Source: Holophagaceae bacterium (GTDB lineage Bacteria; Acidobacteriota; Holophagae; Holophagales; Holophagaceae). Taken from it: DNA of 5,492 bases. A program made the translations under genes and the position numbers. This document shows, piece by piece, positions 1 to 4,587 of the stretch. The stretch lies in the NCBI GenBank assembly GCA_025355915.1, contig JANXYT010000322.1, positions 1 through 5,492 of the forward strand, given 5' to 3'. The stretch's first letter is position 1. Each line of letters starts with the position of its first letter. The notes below the pieces were generated by a model. The model was not told the DNA's origin and ran no database searches. It was given only the letters and a program-made list of their open reading frames with translations.

Positions 1-340
1 GATCGAAGGCGGCCATGTTGCGCACCGCGATGCGAACCACGGACACCAGATCGTCCGCCTCCCACCAGCCCGCCATGAAGGCTTCACCCAGCCCAACCTC
101 CCCGTGGACCAGACCGGCCCGGAAAGCCCGAACGTCGCGGATACGCACCCGGGCATGCAGGTCCGCGTCCGGATCGCCGAAGACCTGAACCCGCCCATCT
201 ACCTCCAGATCCAGGCGACCGGCCTGGATCCCAGACAAAGCCCTCATCAAGAGCCGCTGGGCGAGGGAGGGGGAAGGGTCGGTGATGTGGGGGGTGTCGA
301 AGGACCGGGATGGGTGAACACCGGCACGCGCTTGATCCAT
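1..340 (-). CDS. Cyclopropane-fatty-acyl-phospholipid synthase family SAM-dependent methyltransferase, N-terminal part (cut by window edge)
   Basis: Only the first 113 codons are present; the methyltransferase domain lies beyond base 1. Known family role: transfer of a methyl or methylene group from S-adenosylmethionine to the double bond of an acyl chain in membrane phospholipid. What I see is the family's N-terminal domain: a short amphipathic stretch (SLAQRLLMRALSGIQ), a beta-rich segment with GRLDLEVDG and VQVFGDP, then GLGEAFMAGWWEADDL at about residues 84-99, which matches GLGESYMDGWWECDRL of E. coli Cfa. I chose ATG at 340 because GGGAGG lies 10 nt upstream and the 31 extra residues include the amphipathic helix expected before the conserved part. 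ATG at 247, whose A is shared with the DUF1365 stop (TGATG), is the alternative but has no Shine-Dalgarno sequence. Last gene seen in a four-gene operon. Family assignment is firm. Whether it makes cyclopropane, methyl-branched or furan-precursor lipids cannot be told from this fragment. Confidence 0.87.
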   Translation of the reverse strand, partial: MDQARAGVHPSRSFDTPHITDPSPSLAQRLLMRALSGIQAGRLDLEVDGRVQVFGDPDADLHARVRIRDVRAFRAGLVHGEVGLGEAFMAGWWEADDLVSVVRIAVRNMAAFD

Positions 341-1056
341 AGCCAGAAAGCCTCCCAGTGAATGGCCGTGAGCACCTTGAGGGTCATCCATGGAAACTGG
401 ATGAGGGTTCTCCTTACGATGCCCGACGTCCAGGAATATCTCTGGAGATTCAAAGATACGTCGAAAAATAAATCTAGACGTTCGAATTCGACCACATGCA
501 CCTTCAGCGTCTCGCCCGGGGGAGTGAAGGCCCAACGGTAACGACAGTCCATGGGCATGAAAGGACTGACATGAAAGGCTTTGGGCACGTCGAAGCTGAC
601 CCCGCCCGGCCCCTGATGCCCCTGCCCCACCGGCAGCCAGTAGGTGTGCCGCTCCCGCCAGGGCGTGTTGGTGACCTGGGCCATGATCAGCGCCAGCCTC
701 CCGGCTAAGTCATAGCAGTAGAAGTAGCTGACAGGATTGAAACAGATGCCCAGGTACCGCAGGTGGGTCAGCAGGTAGATGGGGCCGTCAGGTAGTTGGT
801 GGCCCTTGGCTTCCGCATCCTGGCGCAAGCGCTCTCGCAAGGGGAGCGCTGGATCCCCGAGCTGGTCCTCCTCATGGAAGGCCGCCCAATTCCAATGGCC
901 GTAGCTGAGGAAGGGGGACACCTGGCACAGCTCCGGGATGCGGTCCACATCCAGGAAGGCCATGAACAGCGGGTAGGTGAACGCATGCGCTTTGGGTTTC
1001 GTGCGCCGGTGACGCACCTGGCCCACGTAGATGGCAGGTTCGGGTGCGCTCACCAT
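247..1056 (-). CDS. DUF1365 family protein (COG3496), fatty-acid modification cluster
   Basis: A 269-residue protein of the DUF1365 family, close to the family's usual length plus a short tail. Biochemical function is not established for the family; members occur almost always between a flavin amine-oxidase-like protein and a CFA-like methyltransferase and are implicated in unusual fatty-acid formation. Diagnostic motifs: IYVGQVRHRR (residues 9-18), FLDVDRIPEL (34-43), CFNPVSYFYCYD (105-116), VTNTPWRERHTY (128-139), KAFHVSPFMPM (159-169) and IHWEAFWLWIK (232-242). The last ~20 residues (from THPGP) are a Pro/Ser/Thr-rich tail, encoded where the gene overlaps the start of the next gene by 94 nt. 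No signal peptide is evident. The ATG at 1056 has no clear Shine-Dalgarno sequence; instead a small hairpin (stem CTGAC/GTCAG, 1057-1072) abuts the start codon. It follows the FAD protein gene after a 207-bp gap. Family call is very secure; the molecular role is unknown. Confidence 0.95.
   Translation of the reverse strand: MVSAPEPAIYVGQVRHRRTKPKAHAFTYPLFMAFLDVDRIPELCQVSPFLSYGHWNWAAFHEEDQLGDPALPLRERLRQDAEAKGHQLPDGPIYLLTHLRYLGICFNPVSYFYCYDLAGRLALIMAQVTNTPWRERHTYWLPVGQGHQGPGGVSFDVPKAFHVSPFMPMDCRYRWAFTPPGETLKVHVVEFERLDLFFDVSLNLQRYSWTSGIVRRTLIQFPWMTLKVLTAIHWEAFWLWIKRVPVFTHPGPSTPPTSPTLPPPSPSGS
351..356 (-). promoter_or_regulatory. Ribosome binding site supporting the early start of the CFA-like gene
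   Basis: On the minus strand this reads GGGAGG and sits 10 nt before the ATG at 340, inside the DUF1365 coding sequence. The competing ATG at 247 is preceded by a C-rich stretch with no purine-rich site. This is the main reason for preferring the longer protein and the 94-nt gene overlap. Confidence 0.5.
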
Positions 1057-1108
1057 CTGACACCGAGGTCAGTCCCCATCGTGATTTCTGTGCGAGGGCC
1101 ATCCTCTT

Positions 1109-1145
1109 GGTATCCGCTGCGCGGATACGCAAGACTTCCCGCAAT
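1109..1145. repeat. REP-like palindromic repeat, copy 1
   Basis: Core is a perfect inverted repeat, GTATCCGC-TGC-GCGGATAC at 1110-1128 (8-bp arms, 3-nt loop). With one G before and GC after, 22 bases are identical to copy 2, and a further ~15 bases downstream match with four substitutions (pattern AAGACTTCCCGCAAT here). The adjoining second inverted repeat present in copy 2 is degraded here. Same orientation as copy 2, exactly 107 bp apart. Its position between two genes of one operon fits a repetitive extragenic palindrome, although membership of a genome-wide family is inferred from two copies only. Confidence 0.8.
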
Positions 1146-1215
1146 CACATGCCGTTGAATCACTGTCCACCCTGGTTACGCTTCGGATTGATGCCAACCC
1201 GATCGCCGCTATCTC

Positions 1216-1252
1216 GGTATCCGCTGCGCGGATACGCGAGACCTCTCGCGAT
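1216..1252. repeat. REP-like palindromic repeat, copy 2
   Basis: It carries the same core inverted repeat as copy 1 (1217-1235), followed by a second perfect inverted repeat, CGCGAGA-CC-TCTCGCG at 1235-1250. In a transcript this could fold into two adjacent hairpins only ~15 nt past the FAD protein stop codon (1264-1266, minus strand). There is no T-tract after either hairpin, so it does not look like an intrinsic terminator. It could protect the 3' end of the upstream message, be a recombination or protein-binding site, or be an inert mobile repeat. Confidence 0.8.
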
Positions 1253-1263
1253 GGGGCGAACGT

Positions 1264-2517
1264 TCACCATGGAACACCCAGGTCACGGGCGACCCTGATT
1301 CCGGAATTGAGTCCATCCTCATGAAACCCATAGCCCCAGTAGGCACCGGCATAGTGGGTGCGGTTGTGGACGGAGGCCGGGCCGCTCACCTCGGCCCAGC
1401 GGGCCTGGGCGCGGATGGCCTCCGAGGTGAAGCGGGGATGTTCATAGGGGTAGCGACCGGCAATGGCTTCAGGATCCAGCAGGTCCTCCGCGTGCAGGCT
1501 CACGAACCAGTCCTGGCGGGTGGCCAGCGGCTGCAGCCGGTTCATGTGGTAGGTCAGCACCAGGCGGCCCGAATCGGCATGGGCCCGGAAGTTCCAGGAG
1601 GCCCACCCGCGGCGGTGGGCGGGCAGCAGCACCGGGTCGTGGTGCAGGACGGTGGGACTGGGGTTGCTGGTGAAGGCGCCAAGGATCTCGCGCTCCTGGG
1701 GGCTCGGGTCTGCCAGCAGGGGCAGCACCTGGTCACCGTGACAGGCCAGCACCACCTGATCGAACACCCGGGTCTCCTGACCTTCCAGGTGCAGGTACAC
1801 GCCCGTTTCTGACCGACGAATGCTGATGATCCGCGCTCCGGTCACGATGCGACCCCGGAAGGGCCGGGTGATGGGCTCGAGGTAGCGAGAAGTCCCGCCG
1901 GGAATGGTGCGCCAGGGGTGGTGCGTGGTCACACCAAGGAAACCGTGGTTGTGAAAGAAACGAACGAGGGTTGTGGCGGGAAAGGCTTCCATGTCCGCGA
2001 GCGTGGTGGACCACACGGCCCCAGCCATGGGGTACAGATACTCTGCCTTGAATCGCTCCGAGAAGCGGTGGCGCGCCAGGTACTCCCCCAGGGTCGGGGC
2101 ATCCCCATCGGGGTTCTCCAGCAACGCCTTGGCCGTCCGGTTGAAGCGAAGCACCTCCCACCACAACCCGTAGAAAGTCGGATCCACGAGATGCCGCCGT
2201 TCCGCGAATAGCCCATTCAGGCCGAGGCTGCACCAGGGATGAGCGTTGCCGCTGGCGGCAAAGCTCATGTCGCTGGCGCAGGTTTCCACCCCCAGCTCTT
2301 CCATGAGCCGGATGAACTTCGGGTAGTTCACCCGGTTGTGGACGATGAAGCCCGTATCCACGGCCACCGGCCCGTCCGGAGTGGCGACGGTCACCGTATG
2401 GGTGTGGCCGCCGATGCGGTCGTCCTTCTCGAAGGCCCAGACCTCGTGATCCCGGCTCAGCAGCCAGGCGGCGGTAAGCCCTGCGATCCCGGTGCCGATG
2501 ACGGCGATGCGGCTCAT
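1264..2517 (-). CDS. FAD-dependent oxidoreductase, flavin amine oxidase-like (COG2907), fatty-acid modification cluster
   Basis: A 417-residue FAD protein of the amine oxidase/NAD(P)-binding Rossmann type that accompanies DUF1365 and CFA-like genes. Seen: N-terminal dinucleotide fold with GTGIAG (residues 8-13) right after strand RIAVI, acidic E30 ending the second strand for the adenosine ribose, and GGHTHT (36-41); a central IPGGTSRYLEPI segment; and a C-terminal FAD-contacting motif with GAYWGYGFHEDGLNSGIRVA at about residues 391-410, characteristic of this subfamily. Length is normal. The start is the ATG at 2517, because the Rossmann strand begins immediately after it; an in-frame ATG at 2622 would add 35 residues that are only a frame-shifted read of the desaturase. 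Its ATG and the desaturase TGA overlap as ATGA, implying coupled translation; GAGGG lies 9 nt upstream. In related clusters the protein is linked to methyl-branched or furan fatty acids, probably as the redox partner of the methyltransferase. The exact reaction here is inference. Confidence 0.93.
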   Translation of the reverse strand: MSRIAVIGTGIAGLTAAWLLSRDHEVWAFEKDDRIGGHTHTVTVATPDGPVAVDTGFIVHNRVNYPKFIRLMEELGVETCASDMSFAASGNAHPWCSLGLNGLFAERRHLVDPTFYGLWWEVLRFNRTAKALLENPDGDAPTLGEYLARHRFSERFKAEYLYPMAGAVWSTTLADMEAFPATTLVRFFHNHGFLGVTTHHPWRTIPGGTSRYLEPITRPFRGRIVTGARIISIRRSETGVYLHLEGQETRVFDQVVLACHGDQVLPLLADPSPQEREILGAFTSNPSPTVLHHDPVLLPAHRRGWASWNFRAHADSGRLVLTYHMNRLQPLATRQDWFVSLHAEDLLDPEAIAGRYPYEHPRFTSEAIRAQARWAEVSGPASVHNRTHYAGAYWGYGFHEDGLNSGIRVARDLGVPW

Positions 2518-3347
2518 GGCCTGGAACCCTCGGAGGCAGAGGCAGGAAGGGGCCTGATGTCTCGTACGATCCCCACCCAGCTGAGGGCCTTCAGCGTGTA
2601 GTAGGTGGGATCGAACTCCCACCAGCGGATGCCCTGGCGGCAGCTGGCCTGATGGTGATGGTGGTTGTTGTGCCAGCCCTCGCCCAGCGTGATGAGGGCC
2701 AACACGAAGTTGTTGCGGCTCTGGTCGGCGGTCTCAAACCGTCGGGTGCCCCAGACATGGGTCAGCGAATTGATGCAGAAGGTCCCGTGCCAGAGCAGCA
2801 CCGTCGAGATGACGAAACCCCAGACCAGGGCTTCCCAGGCGCCAATGCCCCACCAGGCCCCGAACGCGAAGGTGGCCGTCCCCAGCAGCCAGGGGCAGAG
2901 CCAGTGGTAGGCGTCCAGGAACCGCAGCTCGGGGAACCGGCCGAAATCCCCAATGGACTTGGGGTCGTAGACATCGTTGGCATCCGACAGGATCCACCCC
3001 ATGTGGGACCACCAGAACCCGTCTATGACGGGCGAATGGAGATCTTGCGCCGTATCCGAAAAGCGATGGTGATGCCGGTGGTGCGCGGCCCACCAGAGCA
3101 CGCCTTTCTGCGCCGAGGTCTGCGCCACGAAGGCCAGCAGGAACTGGGGAATCCGCCCGAGCTTGTAGCTGCGGTGGCTGAAATAGCGGTGATAGCCCGC
3201 CGTCACGGCAAACATGCGGACCAGGTACATCACCCCGCACAGCGCCACCAGCGTCCAGGAGAAGGTCAGCCAGAGCGCCGTAAAGCAGGCCAGGTGGAGC
3301 AGCACAAAGGAAACCGAGACCACCGAGATCGAAAAGGGCTTGCGCAT
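2514..3347 (-). CDS. Membrane acyl-CoA/acyl-lipid desaturase (delta-9 type, di-iron)
   Basis: A 277-residue integral-membrane fatty-acid desaturase, expected to insert a cis double bond into a saturated acyl chain using O2 and an electron donor. The three histidine boxes are intact: HRYFSH (residues 53-58), HHRHHHRFSD (89-98) and GEGWHNNHHHH (223-232). An additional conserved NSLTH (193-197) is also present. Hydrophobic segments at about 6-30, 33-50, 66-80 and 150-188 match the usual four-helix layout, and the WWEFDPTYYTLKALSWVGIVRDIR ending is typical in kind of stearoyl-CoA desaturase relatives. The start at 3347 has AAAGGG 6 nt upstream. First gene of the minus-strand operon; its TGA overlaps the next ATG (ATGA). 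The double bond it makes would be the natural substrate for the CFA-like enzyme at the end of the operon. The delta-9 position is inferred from the family, not visible in the sequence. Confidence 0.93.
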   Translation of the reverse strand: MRKPFSISVVSVSFVLLHLACFTALWLTFSWTLVALCGVMYLVRMFAVTAGYHRYFSHRSYKLGRIPQFLLAFVAQTSAQKGVLWWAAHHRHHHRFSDTAQDLHSPVIDGFWWSHMGWILSDANDVYDPKSIGDFGRFPELRFLDAYHWLCPWLLGTATFAFGAWWGIGAWEALVWGFVISTVLLWHGTFCINSLTHVWGTRRFETADQSRNNFVLALITLGEGWHNNHHHHQASCRQGIRWWEFDPTYYTLKALSWVGIVRDIRPLPASASEGSRP

Positions 3348-3363
3348 GGACCACCCTTTGGAA

Positions 3364-3403
3364 GGGCTTCAGGGTAGCCCGGGAAAGCGGTGAAGCCCGG
3401 GAA
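3364..3403. promoter_or_regulatory. Short repeats in the leader of the desaturase operon, possible operator
   Basis: Upstream of the desaturase start lie an inverted repeat GGGCTTCA (3364-3371) / TGAAGCCC (3391-3398) and a direct repeat AGCCCGGGAA (3376-3385 and 3394-3403, 18 bp apart), each containing palindromic CCCGGG. They could be a regulator binding site or a leader hairpin. I see no convincing sigma-70 promoter beside them, so the assignment is tentative. Confidence 0.25.
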
Positions 3404-3461
3404 GTCCAGGATTTCTCCAGAAGATCACCGTCTGGTCATTCCACCCCCGGGAAACCCATTC

Positions 3462-3490
3462 TTGATGGAATCCCCATTCGAAGCCATGAT
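3462..3490 (+). promoter_or_regulatory. Candidate promoter of tRNA-Arg
   Basis: TTGATG (3462-3467) and CATGAT (3485-3490) are separated by 17 bp and each match four of six sigma-70 consensus positions. Transcription would start near 3497, just before the mature tRNA 5' end at 3502, and the GC-rich stretch after the -10 box resembles the discriminator of stable-RNA promoters. Position supports it more than box quality. Confidence 0.4.
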
Positions 3491-3501
3491 GGAGGGCCGT
3501 A

Positions 3502-3578
3502 GTACCCGTAGCTCAGCTGGATAGAGCGTTGGCCTCCGAAGCCAAAGGTCGCTGGTTCGACCCCAGTCGGGTACACCA
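3502..3578 (+). tRNA. tRNA-Arg (anticodon CCG)
   Basis: A complete 77-nt tRNA. Acceptor arms GTACCCG (3502-3508) and CGGGTAC (3568-3574) pair fully, followed by discriminator A and encoded CCA (3576-3578). D stem GCTC/GAGC (3511-3514, 3524-3527) encloses the GG-containing loop. Anticodon stem TTGGC/GCCAA (3529-3533, 3541-3545) holds loop CTCCGAA, giving anticodon CCG at 3536-3538, which reads the arginine codon CGG. The variable loop is 5 nt; the T arm GCTGG/CCAGT has one G-U pair and loop TTCGACC. It is flanked by a candidate promoter and a terminator, so it is probably its own transcription unit. No second copy of its 3' end was seen in the window, so there is no sign of an integrated element here. 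Confidence 0.98.
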
Positions 3579-3587
3579 AATGGAAAG

Positions 3588-3629
3588 CCCCTGAAACCTA
3601 AGCAGGCAAAGGTTTCGGGGGTTTTCTCT
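3588..3629 (+). terminator. Intrinsic terminator of tRNA-Arg, possibly bidirectional
   Basis: Ten bases after the tRNA CCA end, CCCCTGAAACCT (3588-3599) pairs with AGGTTTCGGGGG (3610-3621). This gives a 12-bp stem with one T-G wobble and a 10-nt loop, followed by TTTTCTCT. That is a classic Rho-independent terminator on the plus strand. On the minus strand the same hairpin is followed by CTTTCCATTT, a weaker U-rich tail, so it may also stop transcription coming from the amidase gene. Confidence 0.9.
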
Positions 3630-3786
3630 ATCCCCCTGCCCAGGGCAAAACGGCGACCCACCCTCGATATAGGTAGAGAGACATACCGAAAGATCGCCTG
3701 TCAATGCCCGACGGCGGTAATGGGTCTTATGGTCCGCGCCCCGGAGAACCTGGAAATCGGGTCCTGCGATCACGTGCGGATCTGCC
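3630..3786. other. Intergenic region between tRNA-Arg terminator and amidase 3' end
   Basis: I see no gene, RNA or repeat that I can support in these 157 bases. Open frames crossing it on the minus strand run through the tRNA and are artefacts. A TTGACA hexamer occurs on the minus strand near 3697-3702, but no properly spaced -10 box follows. Confidence 0.5.
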
Positions 3787-4587
3787 TCAGCCGGGCCCTC
3801 CCACCATCCGCCGCCTCACGCCGCCATTCGTTTCAGCGAAGTATCGCCGAACCCCCAGGGTGATGGCATCGGCGACCTTGGCGCGGAAGGCGGCGTCCTT
3901 CAATTTTTCTTCTTCTTTGCGGTTGGAGATGAAGGCCACTTCGACCAGCACGGCGGGCATGGCGGCGCCCCGGAGGACGATGAAGGGGGCCTGCTTGACA
4001 CCGCGTTCCTTGATGCCCGCCAGACGGTTGAGCTGGCCCTGGATGGCCACCGCGAGGCGCTCGGAATCCTGCAGGAAGGCCTTCTGGGCGAGGTCATCCA
4101 GGATGCTGGCCACCACGCTGTCAGGGCTGCCAGGGGCCAGGCCCGCGCCAGCATTTTCCGCGGCCACCACCTCGTCGTCATCCCCTTGGCCCAGGCTCAG
4201 GAAGTAGACCTCGGACCCGCGGGCGGCCTTGGCCCGGGCGGCGTTCAGGTGGAGGCTGATGAAGAGGTCAGCCCCCTGGACATTGGCGGCCTTGGCCCGG
4301 TCCCAGAGCGGGATGAAGGTGTCATCCTCCCGGGTAAAGACGGCCTCGAAGCCCGCGGTGTTCAACTTCGCCGCCACGGCCTTGCCGATCTCGAGGGCGG
4401 CGGTTTTCTCTTTCAAGCCCTTGAAGCCCTTGGCGCCGCCGTCGTCCCCGCCGTGGCCCGGATCCACCATGACCTTCAGGCGCGGCGCCGAGACCGGGGC
4501 CGGTGCCGCCGAACCGCCGGGTTTGGGGGTCTGGCCCCAAGCCAGTAGGCTGAAGGTGGCGAATAGAAGGATCGGGAGTCGAATCAT
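3787..4587 (-). CDS. Exported N-acetylmuramoyl-L-alanine amidase (Amidase_3 family)
   Basis: A 266-residue zinc amidase that cleaves the bond between N-acetylmuramic acid and L-alanine in peptidoglycan, likely in the periplasm for cell separation or wall recycling. Residues 1-18 (MIRLPILLFATFSLLAWG) form a Sec-type signal peptide with a plausible cleavage after AWG; a Pro/Ala linker follows to ~35. The catalytic domain holds the zinc ligands H45 in VDPGHGG, E60 in GLKEK and H113 in FISLHLNA, and the catalytic E216 in VLVEVAFISN. It ends with a short basic tail. There are no visible SH3, LysM or AMIN domains. I chose ATG at 4587 because it gives a clean signal peptide; ATG at 4608 adds MPFTDWA, placing an acidic residue before the hydrophobic core. 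Neither has a good Shine-Dalgarno sequence. It is divergent from hisS with no spacer, so its promoter must lie within hisS. It converges on tRNA-Arg. Confidence 0.93.
   Translation of the reverse strand: MIRLPILLFATFSLLAWGQTPKPGGSAAPAPVSAPRLKVMVDPGHGGDDGGAKGFKGLKEKTAALEIGKAVAAKLNTAGFEAVFTREDDTFIPLWDRAKAANVQGADLFISLHLNAARAKAARGSEVYFLSLGQGDDDEVVAAENAGAGLAPGSPDSVVASILDDLAQKAFLQDSERLAVAIQGQLNRLAGIKERGVKQAPFIVLRGAAMPAVLVEVAFISNRKEEEKLKDAAFRAKVADAITLGVRRYFAETNGGVRRRMVGGPG
4574..4578 (+). promoter_or_regulatory. Ribosome binding site of hisS
   Basis: GGGAG lies 7 nt before the ATG at 4586, inside the signal-peptide codons of the oppositely oriented amidase. It supports this start over the internal ATG at 4607 (residue 8). 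Confidence 0.55.

Larger units (their letters stand above)
1057..1263. other. Intra-operon gap with palindromic repeats
   Basis: This 207-bp stretch separates the stop of the FAD protein gene from the start of the DUF1365 gene, whereas the other junctions of the operon overlap. I find no convincing gene in it on either strand; plus-strand frames crossing it are antisense shadows. It holds two copies of a palindromic repeat (listed separately) and, next to the DUF1365 start, a small inverted repeat CTGAC/GTCAG at 1057-1072. A separate promoter for DUF1365 and CFA-like genes could sit here, but I could not identify -10/-35 boxes. Confidence 0.6.

Noticed and set aside
796..1298. Plus-strand frames that share the peptide YPLRGYAR across the gap.
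   Set aside because: The shared peptide is just the translation of the duplicated palindrome, and most of the first frame is antisense to DUF1365. No coding support was seen.
2518..2622. An N-terminal extension of the FAD protein to the ATG at 2622.
   Set aside because: The 35 added residues are an out-of-frame read of the desaturase C-terminal codons, and the Rossmann strand begins right at the ATG at 2517, which has the usual ATGA overlap.
2652..3377. A 241-codon plus-strand frame opposite the desaturase.
   Set aside because: It is antisense to a gene with intact histidine boxes and has a Pro/Gly/Arg-rich composition typical of shadow frames.
3419..3445. Minus-strand GGAAT and TCTGG about 16 bp apart upstream of the desaturase, resembling an extracytoplasmic sigma factor promoter.
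   Set aside because: The match is too loose to either E. coli sigma-E or the Rhodobacter singlet-oxygen sigma-E consensus, and no regulator gene is in view. It could be chance.
3502..3578. tRNA-Arg as an integration (att) site for a mobile element.
   Set aside because: No repeat of the tRNA 3' end and no integrase or phage gene is present in the window.
3425..3773. Minus-strand open frames crossing the tRNA (peptides containing [12 protein letters not shown] and [11 protein letters not shown]).
   Set aside because: These are well-known false proteins from reading a tRNA gene on the opposite strand. The sequence is fully explained by tRNA-Arg and its terminator.
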